From assembly GCA_012295275.1 (NCBI GenBank), contig CM022672.1:22734976-22778475 (forward strand): a DNA stretch of 43,500 nt, given 5' to 3'. A program made the translations under genes and the position numbers. How positions within the stretch are numbered: position 1 is the first letter of the stretch; the number at the start of each line of letters is the position of its first letter. This stretch comes from Chrysomallon squamiferum. Taxonomy: Eukaryota; Mollusca; Gastropoda; Neomphalida; Peltospiridae. This document shows, piece by piece, positions 32,424 through 43,174 of this stretch. The notes under the pieces were generated by a model. The model was not told where the DNA came from. It searched no databases and worked only from the letters and a program-made list of their open reading frames with translations.

Positions 32424-34966
32424 ACAGCCACACACACACATACAGACCAATTTTTCATTGAGACTGTATTATGTGACTATAGCTGCCATCTTTTTTATCT
32501 GAATTTTAGTGTTTTTTAAAATTGAAACACTTATTTTTAACATGAATGATACTAAATTGTTATTATTATTGTTAAAAACTTGAACACAGTCAACATCATC
32601 AGTCCAGCAGTGTAGTTGCAGTCAGATGAAATAACTCCTTAAAACATTAGAATTTACTTCTTTTTTAAAAATGTAAAAAAAATAAAAATACATCAATTTT
32701 GTTTTTTTTAAAGTTTTAATCATTTGAAACATTGAAATATAACTTCTGTAAAATATAATGTATTCTACGTATTTTTTTATAGTTATTTTATTTAGTATTT
32801 TTATGCTTTGCTTTTGTCAAGGCAAGGAAAAGAGTGTATTTATGCACAGCCTATTGGAAAATGTGTGAAAACAAGCAGATTGTAAATAATAATTATTCTC
32901 TTAAGTATTTGCCAATACACACAGAGTACTGAGTATGAATGTCAACACACGGGATTACTCTTCTATAGACACTGCTGAAGACAGTTAAAATGGTAATTCA
33001 TTCATTTTTTAAATTATTATTATGAAGTATTATTTCCCCCACCCCCAGCTATAAGAATTGCCCCAAACAAAATAAGCTGATATATAAGCATTATCACTGA
33101 CCAGCTCTAATGGTAAGTATCTTGGATTCAGATTATCATCGCACTGAAATCGTATGAAATTTATCATTCTTGGAGAGATTAGCTAGCTTCGGATCAGTGC
33201 AAATGTGTACATAATGACATCTGCATATTGCCTAGCTTTTAAAGCGAATTTCTTGATACTTTGAAACCACAACAAGAGAAATATACGGGGTAACAAAAAA
33301 CCATATTTTTAGAATTATAGGTTATTAATTTTATACACCTAACCAAGATTGGGTAAAATGAAGTAATAGTAAATAAATAAATATTACTTTTTACGACTCG
33401 TTTCGATATTTTATGTTTTAATACTTTTGTTATAAGTATTTGCGCATGTCATAAATAACTACATGGTTTATAATAAGTAAGCTACATATTGTGTATGTGT
33501 TAAGCGATTTGAATGAAGAATAATAAAATGTAAACAATATTTGCTGCTGTTTTTTTCTTAACCTTTCTATTATTATTAGCGATGAGGCCTCAATTTCTTT
33601 TATAAATTGTCAACGAAAACATCTGAGAAATGATGAATGAACAGCAATAGCGAGCGCTAGAAAATAATAGTACTGCAACATTATTAAATAACTTTTATAT
33701 TCATTAAATATTATTAAAATATTTTTGTAAAATTTAGTTAATTTAAGTACAAAAAAAAAAATAATAAAAAAAATTAAAAAAAAAAGTTGAATGTATTAAC
33801 GCTTGCGTTTACAAAAGTCAGAACGGATAAAATATCGTTAGGCTCAGTTGATTTTGTGAAGAGTCGAAGTTTTGTACAAGTGATGTAAAACACATGCTTC
33901 AAAATTAGATTTTCTTTGGTAACTTTCTTGACATGTCGTGTTTTCTGTTTTTTTGTATCTGTCTTTATTTAGTCTTTTCGTTATAGTTTTACCTGTTTAA
34001 TCTATGAACGTTTGATGTTTAGACATCTCACTTTATTTATAAACATCATAATCTAAGTTACGTATTCCAGTCTATTTAACACAGCATGATAACTCAGTTG
34101 ACATTAATGTTTACATCTGGTTTTGAATTAAACTGGTATGCGTCTTTTCACTCATGGGAAGATAACTGTAAGAAATATTGTCCATAAGACTTACAATATT
34201 ACGTATAAACCGGTATCTTATAATTAAATATAATAAAACCAGTTATGCATTATCTTGCTAACTTTAGTTCACTTATAATTAATACCATTTCAATTAGAAA
34301 TAAAAATAATAATAATAATAATAAAAATAAAAATATAAATTGTAATTATTATTTATTTTCTTCTTATATAATAGAGAAATAATAACCATTACTACGAAGG
34401 TAGTATTTGATGTTTTTAAAGTAAATAATTCATAAAGTAGTCTGAGATATTTATTAATTTTAATGATTTTTGTAAATTAATTGTAATGGACTTACACCAC
34501 CTATCAGGCCACACGGGCAGCCGGTAATTTAGCTGATCTAGACTGCCGAATGATTAATAATCGGAATACATCGACACGTATTTAGGACAGCCAGCACCAT
34601 AGTGTTTTATAGTGCATTACTATGTTCACTGTCACGCGTGAATTTAATCAAATACATTTTAACTATCAACTACTACTGATAATAAATTTAAAAAAAAAAT
34701 TAATTAATTAATTAATTAAACAAAATAAAATAAAATATATAGCTATACATGGCAGTAAATATTTGTAATGTGTATTTGTTACAAAATATAATATTGTAAA
34801 ATGCAGTTTTCACATGAGAAATAAAAATAGTTATCTCCGTGTTATTCATACCGAAACCCATATCTTAACAGGTTACCAACTATCTTCCTTTTCTGTTTCA
34901 CTAAAATCGTTTTATTTTAATACATCCTTTTTCCAAACAGTAATAGTACTAAAAATAACTCATATT
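32424..34966. other. Spacer between the hAT-like element and B3
   Basis: Non-coding. It aligns in patches with 23960-24480 and 24990-26600 (for example ttatcactgaccag near 33093 and gcgctagaaaataatagtac near 33652). No RING exon or RNA gene is seen. Confidence 0.6.
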
Positions 34967-34975
34967 GGGAAATCC
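34967..34975. promoter_or_regulatory. kappaB-like site upstream of B3
   Basis: GGGAAATCC resembles the Rel/NF-kB consensus and lies about 180 bp before the B3 start codon. A TATA-like atttatag follows at about 35021-35028. Family knowledge: vertebrate and insect IAP genes are common Rel targets. Confidence 0.4.
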
Positions 34976-35151
34976 GGAACATGACGTAGTAGCACGTTCG
35001 GCGGTAAATTTCCATGTTCTATTTATAGTTAGGAATTACCGCTTGAAAAGGATGTATTCTGCAGGCGATAGTATTTAAGAGTTTGCTGAAGCTAGATAAT
35101 TCATAAGTTTGTTAAATTAAAAGAGAATTCCGGGAAGCAAAAGTAACCACA

Positions 35152-35877
35152 ATGATTGCTTTTCAAAGGTCAAGATTACCAGTCGAGAAACTACTTCCAA
35201 ATCGGAGATATCGAGAATCGGAAAGCGAGCATCATGACGGGCTGACTGCTATAGAATCTGCTAGGTCAATGAAGTCCGAAAAGCAACGACTGGATACATT
35301 TTGGAACTGGCCGGCTTTTGCAAATCAACATCCGAAGTCTCTTGCTAAAGCTGGATTTTACTATACCGGAATTTCAGACAGAGTTAAGTGCCCTTTTTGC
35401 AGCGGGATTTTGAAAAACTGGAAGGCGTCAGACGATCCTGTAACTGAACACTGGTCTCATTTTCCCTATTGTTCCTTCGTACGCGACCACTGCTTCGACA
35501 ACATCCATAGCTCGAAATGTAAAACAGGTGGCCAGAACATGAAAACACCGCTATCACTGGACATGAAAACAGAAGAAAACAGAGTTAAAACATTCACTGT
35601 CTGGCCTTCACATCTGGAGCAGACACCGCATGCTCTTGCTCGTGCAGGTTTTTATTTCTGCGGAGACAGGCAGAAGAAGGACAGAGTTAAATGTGCTTAT
35701 TGTAATGGAAGACTGTACGACTGGCAGCCCGGAGATGATCCTTGGCTGGAACATGCCCGATACTTTCCACAGTGTCCTTACATCAAACTCTGTCTAGGAG
35801 AAGAATATATTAATGATATACAAGAACAAATAGGTGTTGCAATTAATCAAAGGTTTGTTTATATTCGTATTTTATTT

Positions 35878-35919
<42 letters not shown>

Positions 35920-36774
35920 TTAATGATAATGATGATCGTTTAGATTCAGGTGTTTACAAAGTAAATTTTTCTCAGCATTTAGGTATAGTTGTTTTTATCG
36001 ATGATAACTGAAATGATTAAGAACTAATTTCTTTATTTCAATTGAAATAAGCATCATTTATATGGAGGTAACTGATAACGAGCCTGTTAACAGAGAAAGT
36101 CTATACCCATCATTTTCTTGTATTCTTACGACATGTATTGATGGTGATATTTATTAAAAAAAAAAAATATATATATATATATTATTTTTGAAATTATTAA
36201 CCTTCATCATTAGTTGACAATTAACGTTTGCATTTTCAGTGAGCCAAAAAATAGCAATTTCCGTGAATTTATGTGCAATGATCAAACTTCATCCGCGACC
36301 TGCACACCATCAGCAGCAGCAGCAGTCGTTATTTCCAAGAATCAACAAATAAAAAGAGAAACTGAAACTATCATGAAGAGCTGTCAGGTAGAAGCGGTGC
36401 TCGAACTCGGATACTCGAGAGATCTAGTCGAGTCGGTTATCGAATCTAGGTTAAGAGATAAAGGAGAAGGTTTCGCTAATGCTGAAGAATTGGCGTCTGT
36501 TGTCATGGAAATGGAAAGCGATAGAAAAAATGAAATCTGTGAAAGAAACGAAGTAAAACATTACCTTAACACATTCACGGCAAGTTATGAAGAAAAAAGT
36601 GGAAATCTAGTCAGTTATAACAGATATCTGTGTAAGGTTTGTATGGAAAACAAATGTCAAATGACATTTGCACCGTGCGGCCATCTTGTTTGTTGTGGTC
36701 AGTGCGCTCTTGTCGTGGACAATTGTCCAGTATGTAGAACCACCGTATCTGGAATGATTAAAACATTTTACTAA
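35152..36774 (+). CDS. IAP copy B3: BIR-BIR-UBA-RING, two exons
   Basis: Exon 1 is 35152-35852 and exon 2 is 36240-36774. The intron starts at AAAG|GTTTGT and ends at cattttcag|T. Both junctions are in phase (AG+T, Ser234), giving 411 residues. BIR1 lies at about 44-111 (C80, C83, H100, C107). BIR2 lies at about 142-211 (C181, C184, H201, C208), with W191, D195 and Y204 at groove positions. A poly-Ala stretch lies near 258-262 and the UBA at about 280-325 (VEAVLELGYSRDLVESVIES). The RING at 365-399 is C3HC4 (C365, C368, C380, H382, C386, C389, C396, C399). The C-terminal tail GMIKTFY resembles the RING-dimer tail of XIAP/cIAP. This is an E3 ubiquitin ligase of the cIAP/XIAP type, acting in the cytosol on caspases and in TNF/IMD-like signalling complexes (family knowledge). 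A poly(A) signal follows at 36956-36961. It is the only complete IAP here and is clearly diverged from B1/B2. I give no gene symbol because orthology to a particular BIRC gene cannot be settled. Confidence 0.95.
35879..35917. repeat. (AAT)n microsatellite in the B3 intron
   Basis: About 13 perfect trinucleotide units, 27 bp inside the donor site. Confidence 0.95.
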
Positions 36775-36955
36775 TTGTCATGTTCAATACGTTTTGTAAA
36801 TCAAACTTTCAGTATAATATCTGTGATATACAATAGGCAGCAGAACATTTAAGCAATGCATTATATTTTATTTACTATTTCCAAAATATCTAATACTGAA
36901 CATTTAATATTAATTACCAGGGCTGTTTTCAACCCATTTGTTACTGTATTTTTAT

Positions 36956-36961
36956 AATAAA
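36956..36961 (+). terminator. Poly(A) signal of B3
   Basis: AATAAA about 182 bp after the B3 stop codon, in AT-rich 3' UTR-like sequence; the first canonical hexamer after the gene. Confidence 0.6.
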
Positions 36962-38069
36962 TTTGTTTTTATTTACTCTAGATTTTAAATCGTATTAAAT
37001 ATGTTTGTTTATTTCGGAGAGTGTATTCGTGCGCTCTGTCTTTGTATCTGTGTGGGCGCCTTTTTGTATGAGATACGGATAGACTACGATTGTACCCGTA
37101 TGTATATGTGGATGCATGCATGGATATATAATGATAAGCATGTACTATACAGTTATATCAGATAGTGAATATGTTTATGTACACGTATGTATGTGTCTCC
37201 TTTTCTTCCTCCTTCTTCATATTGTTATTTATTTTAATGGCCAGTAAATGAATAAATAAATAAACAAATATAATAATTTGCCTAAATAATAAAATTAATC
37301 GTTGTGTTCTTCTTTTTTCTTTTTTCTGCGTGTTTGTTTGTTTTTGTTTTGTTTTGTTTTGTTTTTTTTTTCCTTTTATTTGTTTTTTTTAATTTTTTTT
37401 TTATTTTTTATTATTATTATTATTTTGGGGTTTTTTGGTACATTATTATGAAGAATAACCAGTATAAAATAAAATTAATAGTTGTTCTCTTTTGGGTTTC
37501 TGCATGTTTTTGTTTCAAAATAAAATATAAATCGGTGATAAAGCTAACGAGAAAATCTGCACTTTTATCACGGTCTTTTACAAATAAGACATACGAACTT
37601 TTTGTATTTAGATTATATTTATAATGTTGATTTCAGAAGCGGCTAAACTACGCTGAAAATTAAATTCACTAATCGTAATGAATCGTAGACAAGAATCCCC
37701 ATATCCTACATGATTTCTTAAAATGCAGATAAAAATCTCGTATTTACTACAATTTACTAAAATGTTGAGAAAACACACAAACTATACGATTTTTCAACAT
37801 GTTGATTAAAAGTCTGCTTATGTATATTTTGTTAAAAAGTATTTACACGACTTACTGTTTTATAAGAGAAAGAGAAACTGATAACAATAATCTCTTCTTA
37901 TATGTTCAGTTTACTGAGAAGATATCCTAGACTATTACTGTATTCTTTCAAGTATTAATTGCAGCAGATAATTCCCGATAATTACTTTGTTGAGGTTATA
38001 ATTATTACTGATTATTGAAATAAGTATGTATTATCAGTAACGGTTCAGTAGAGAGGATGGGGTAGGAAT

Positions 38070-38116
<47 letters not shown>

Positions 38117-38152
38117 CACACGATATATATATAAATATATATATATATATAA
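36962..38152. other. Non-coding, microsatellite-rich stretch
   Basis: T-rich low-complexity sequence at 37305-37440, (AC)n at 38071-38114 and (TA)n at 38122-38150. The open frame over 37304-37624 is T-run artefact. No gene is seen. Confidence 0.7.
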
Positions 38153-38222
38153 TTTGCATATTTTACATTCACATTTGAATATATATATATATATATTCAC
38201 ATATGAATGTAAAACATGCAAA
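38153..38222. repeat. 70-bp hairpin (near-perfect inverted repeat)
   Basis: The left arm tttgcatattttacattcac pairs with the right arm, whose reverse complement is tttgcatgttttacattcat. The pairing continues through tttgaat/gtgaat into a central (TA)n. About 34 bp per arm with roughly four mismatches. The size is that of a microRNA precursor, but the AT-dinucleotide loop makes a small transposon tip or slippage product equally likely. Confidence 0.6.
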
Positions 38223-38788
38223 CTATGGACACATCTGGCTGTCAAAACATGAATTAATTCATTCTAGTCATACCTAAGTTATTTTTTCAGCAGGATTTGT
38301 CAAGTTCATGGTGATGACGTCTGTGTAATCCGTAGAGCAGTTAAACAATAATCTGCCAACTACAGCGATCTACAATTCTGGTAATTAATTTTAATCGTTA
38401 GTGTTAATCTTTTGAAATGTCATTTATTTTTCTCGTTCATGACAGGATAGGACACCGGATATAATCATTATTATGAATAATATTATAATGTATAAAATGA
38501 AATTAATTTTAAATTAAAAAAAATAATAATAATAAAAAAAAAAAAAATTAAATAAAACAACAGGTATCCATTTATGGGCAAAACGATAATAAAATATAAA
38601 TTCTTTTTTTAATTGATAGTGTTTAAATAACGAACAGGCAATTGTTATAACAAATGTAAACTGTTCTTTAAAGTTAAAGTAAGGAAGACCAATCGATGAA
38701 GATTGCACTGAGAAGTATATTTCATTACACAAAGCTGTTTAGACCAAATACACTTGAGGTGGACAAGATTTCACTCATGTAACTGTGC

Positions 38789-38819
<31 letters not shown>

Positions 38820-39528
38820 ATAGAAATTTACTTTTGTTATTCTGTGTATTTATTATTTATTTGTTTATGTATTTATTTATTTTTAATTTTTTTATTATTT
38901 CTTATTGTTTTTGTTGTTGTTGTTGTTGTTATTATTATTTTTTTTTTTTTTTATCTTTCACCTTAGTGGATAATGCCAGTAAATATTATCAAATTCGATC
39001 CACAACACACGCTTCAAGTAGACTTGCCTAAAAAAACATTACTTATATTTCGACTATCAGAAATTTGCTAAGAATATTCATTAGCAGAAGTAAAATTGTT
39101 CCCTTACATTGCTGTTTTTGCTTCTTGTCTGTCGAAACAATAATAAACTGATTATTTAAACACCAACTATTCAAAGCAGAACTAAGATTTATTACATGTC
39201 ATCAAGATGATGTGAGAACTTACAGTGATGCAATAATGAGTGATACAATTCCAGGGAATATGTATATAATAACAGTCTAAGTCTACAGATATTATTCATA
39301 TTATGCATAATTCCTGAGTTATTCAGACATTATACACAATACCTGGTTATACCTGTACAGACACACACACAGATTCAGTAGTTTGTGTTATGGTTTTTTC
39401 GGATGATAATTCATACATCTGTTACTTCAGTTTATTTCTGTTTAAGCGGAATATTCCACTTTTAGCTGGGGGATGTCAGTTATTTATGATGCAGGCAAAC
39501 TAGCTAAGTTTAAATAGGGCTGTAGGCA

Positions 39529-39571
<43 letters not shown>

Positions 39572-39901
39572 CAAGAAACAGCTGTAGTTTTTTATCTTTA
39601 TTTTTATTTTTATTTTTTTTTAATTATAATTTTTGTTGTTGTTGTTGTTGTTGTTTTTGTTCCCATAATATTATCCAGTCACCAAAATTTCCAATTGGGA
39701 AATTCCCTAGACAACTTTTTTTTGTTGAGCTGCAGGTAGGTTAGTATTGTAAATAAGTCTGTAGCATATTAAAGCATACAAGATTCAGTGTTATTTAATG
39801 AAAAGTAATGTGTTTTTCTGCTGAAGAATACAAGTGAATGATGCATCATTTTAATTTTATACCGATTGTTTTACTGCCGAGTAATGTCTCTTCCGTTTCA
39901 G
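38223..39901. other. Non-coding stretch with simple repeats
   Basis: Contains a pyrimidine tract and ttttttcag at 38283-38291 followed by a short frame reading R-I-C-Q-V-H-G-D-D-V-C-V-I-R-R. Also (TA)n at 38796-38820, (TTG)n near 38910, (AAT)n at 39531-39569 and (TTG)n near 39635. No gene can be assembled. Confidence 0.5.
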
Positions 39902-40762
39902 TTTAATAAATTATGGTTTGACAAATATGAAACAGGTTTTTTTGCTTGGCTTTTGGCATCAGCTTGCTATATAACTAACAAACTAAATAAATAAATAAAT
40001 AAATAAGTAAATAAGTACTATCCTTGCATAATTCTTTTCAGCATCAATTTATTATTATTAGTCCGCACATCGTTATTAAACGAAAGCAGCGTATGTAATC
40101 GCCATTAATTTTCATTATTATTACTAAAGTCGTTATAATAATAATAATAAACAAACATAATTTATATGGCAAATATATATATATACATCAAAAAATTAAA
40201 ATGCTAGTTTCTTGATAAAAATCAAGCAAAAAAACGTTTTATATATATATTTTTTTTTTTTCTTTTCTTATTATATTATAATATTTTAATGCCTTTAACA
40301 TTATTTTATGATTATATTGAATTTAATTTTTCCTTCTTAAACATATCCGTGTTTTCTTTATTTTTCTTTCTTTCTTTCTTTTTCCTTTTATTTTCTTTTC
40401 CTTTCATTCCACGTTTTCTTCGAAAAAAGAATGTGAAAATAGAAATTTCGATACCAATGCCGATTATTCTGAGCCTATATTTGGCTTTTGAGTAATGTGT
40501 TTCCGACAGATGGAAATAACCATGAATGTGTTCTTGCAACTGGAAGTAGAACTGCGAAATATTCTTAATAGGTAGGTTGATAATTTTTATTTATTTACTT
40601 ATTATCGTTATCTCTTTTTTATTATTTTTATTATTATTACGTTTTTTTGTTATGGTTGTTGTTGTTGTTGTTGTAATCCCAAACAGAATTTTTTAAAATG
40701 TGGAAATCAATAATATTCATGCACTTGATTCTGTTGAATATTTGAGAGAAAAATAATAATAA

Positions 40763-40793
<31 letters not shown>

Positions 40794-41251
40794 AAGAAGA
40801 AAATATCTATGATTTATATGTGTACATATTTGTTAAATTAAGAAAGAATTCCGGGTGAGTTTAATAAATATTGGTCTGACACAACTGAAAAGGTTTTTTT
40901 TTTGCTTGATTTTTATCAAGAAACGAGCATTTTAATTTGTTTTATTTATTTATATAATTATACAAATATTTAACTTTTTGTGTGTGTATATATAGATATA
41001 CACACATACACACAGAGACACACACACTCACAAAACATAGATGGTAAGATTTCCTGCTGATCATTCCTCCACTATTCACACTTTCTTAGTTCAACAATAT
41101 ATTTATTTAAAAGTGGAACTTTCATGAAGCATATGCCATATACTTTACCAGTAATAATAATCACAAACACGTGTTTAAATTACAGGTTCATGAGGATATT
41201 TGGAGATAAAGAGGGAACCCCTTTTCGTGTGACCGCTTTCACATATGAAAG
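39902..41251 (+). CDS. Candidate exon chain of an unrecognised gene (partial)
   Basis: Three short exon-like segments have matching splice phases. Exon a, 39902-39935, follows cttccgtttcag and ends CAG|GT (reads L-I-N-Y-G-L-T-N-M-K-Q). Exon b, 40510-40571, follows gtttccgacag and ends TAG|GTAGGT (reads MEITMNVFLQLEVELRNILN). Exon c, 41186-41251, follows tttaaattacag and ends AAAG|GTAAAA (reads F-M-R-I-F-G-D-K-E-G-T-P-F-R-V-T-A-F-T-Y-E). Exon a ends in phase 0 where b begins. Exon b leaves two bases that c completes, and c again leaves two bases. All three are open only by being short, so chance remains possible. The composition looks like a folded protein. A diverged copy of exon a lies at 40860-40892. 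No start or end exon and no family were recognised. Confidence 0.4.
40190..40940. repeat. Inverted repeat flanking candidate exon b
   Basis: About 48 bp at 40193-40240 (containing gtttcttgataaaaatcaag) is the near-perfect reverse complement of 40889-40940. A related direct copy of the right arm and its flank begins at 39902. The arms enclose 40510-40571. Confidence 0.75.
40764..40801. repeat. (AAG)n microsatellite
   Basis: About 12 perfect GAA/AAG units. Confidence 0.95.
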
Positions 41252-41292
41252 GTAAAATAAAATTTAAAAAAATAATAATAATAATACATAAA

Positions 41293-41411
<119 letters not shown>

Positions 41412-42148
41412 GAAATGAAATTTTCTTTCGTATAAACAAATTACAAACAGTCGCTGTTATTCAAAGGGTTATGGCCCGCGAAGTCGATAACTTAATCTTA
41501 AAATAAATGATCTTAAAATTATGTCTGCTTAGTGGGACAAGCTGATATGTACCAGTGAGTATCTGTCAACGTCCTGGGATTCATTAATTGCCATTTTACC
41601 TGGTTGACGGTGTCCGCAGTCAAAAGGTAACAACGAGAAGTTACTGTGCCGCAGCTATTACTGCTACTACTATTATTACTACAATTCAATTTCAGTTCAG
41701 TTTATTTATTTGCCAAAGTCAGCATGATTATAAACACAAAACAGACAAGAATACAGTTAGAAAACAAAAATAGTTGTGTAATACGTTACAGTATACAAAA
41801 ACAGGAATAAAAAATTTAAAGTAAGAATTAGGATAATAAAAATATAAACTTTTTTGAAAACAAAAGAATGATTTTGTTAAAAGTAGATGGTCTTGTATCC
41901 AAATATTTCTTTAAATGTGATAATATCATTATAAAATAAACATTTTTTTTTTTGCAAAATGGAATTCATCTTCAAAGTCTCCACTGTCACACACACACAC
42001 ACACAAACCAACAACAAAAAACCCAACACCAATGCATCCACTAAGAAGGTTCGATCCTGTGAGTCAAGTATCCCACTAGAAAGGCTCTACCGATCAAGGT
42101 TAATCCGAATTCATATTGCTGGTTACATTGTGGGTATTACAGATCTAA

Positions 42149-42179
<31 letters not shown>

Positions 42180-42446
42180 ATGTTCTTGTCAGTTGTGAAG
42201 ATCAGTATTAGGTCTCATCCTTCAATTCAGTGTAGAAAAGAATCTCCTCCCTCGGATATCCTGTCTTGTCTGGGGTAGTCCGGGTAGGGTTTTGTGTCGC
42301 TGTCGGTATAGTATCGTCTTCTTGGAACTAAAATGAGGAATCTCGGCTAACATTCCTAACATTCTACTTCAGGGTTCTCATCTCATTGTTAACAGAAAAG
42401 GCGTCTCGTTACTGCAGCGCTGAACTTATAAACCAATTAGAAATGT
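41412..42446. other. Non-coding stretch with one GC-richer island
   Basis: No gene is assembled. The GC-richer island at 42240-42335 is open in all three minus-strand frames for over 30 codons. On that strand it is preceded by a pyrimidine-rich tract ending in cctcattttag. It could be an exon of an unseen minus-strand gene. (AAAT)n lies at 42147-42181. Confidence 0.4.
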
Positions 42447-42558
42447 CTACGTCCCGGCAGTTTTATTATTCTACGTCCCGGTACTTTTATTATTCTACGT
42501 CCCGGTACTTTTATTATTCTACGTCCCGGTACTTTTATTATTCTACGTCCCGGTACTA
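42447..42558. repeat. 24-bp minisatellite, 4.6 copies
   Basis: Units of ctacgtcccggtac plus ttttattatt begin at 42447, 42471, 42495, 42519 and 42543. All are identical except for a cag/tac change in the first; the last is truncated. Each unit has a CpG-containing GC half and an AT half. Confidence 0.95.
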
Positions 42559-42718
42559 AACAAAAGAGATTTGTGGACTTCCCGGGCCGATATCATTCAA
42601 AGCATATCAGTCTGCTGGGGTCGTTATAGTACCAAAAGCTAACTTCTTGAATAAGAATATCAGTATAATTAGTTGGCTTTTGTTTTTGTTCTTGATTATA
42701 TTTATTTATTTATTTATT

Positions 42719-42757
<39 letters not shown>

Positions 42758-42837
42758 TTTTAAATTTTTTAAAGGGGGATTTTTGGCATGTGTATGTTAT
42801 GTCTTGTTGTTATTACTGGTGTGTGTGGACTGTGTAT

Positions 42838-42897
<60 letters not shown>

Positions 42898-43077
42898 ATT
42901 ATGTTGTTAAAAGAACCGGTTCCATGCATGTATCTACATGCATTATTGTTCACAGTTACCTGCTAGTATACATAACGTTATTTATTAAAATAACCATCAA
43001 TGACAACAATGAATATATATAGATACATTACACAACTGCGTGTGTGTGTGTGTGTGTGTTCTTTTATCTATACAAAT
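42559..43077. other. Simple-sequence-rich non-coding stretch
   Basis: (TTTA)n then (TTA)n at 42699-42754, (GT)n at 42843-42894 and a second (GT)n at 43038-43059. No gene is seen. Confidence 0.8.
42843..42894. repeat. (GT)n microsatellite
   Basis: A perfect dinucleotide run of about 26 units. Confidence 0.97.
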
Positions 43078-43174
43078 ATATCACTTGTGATTGCATCAGT
43101 AGAAGAAACAGAAATTTGTAAGATATAAAAACCCAGTCATTTAGAATCGAAATATTCCTGTCTAATGGTGTGTA
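43078..43174 (-). repeat. Dispersed repeat copy (pair at 315-411)
   Basis: Same orientation as the copy at the left edge. The minus-strand frame matches but carries a stop where the left copy has serine, so this copy is a fossil. Confidence 0.7.

Noticed and set aside
37304-37624. 106-codon Phe-rich frame
   Set aside because: It is a translation of T-rich low-complexity sequence.
42447-42558. CRISPR-like array
   Set aside because: Units are contiguous with no spacers and the DNA is eukaryotic; it is a minisatellite.
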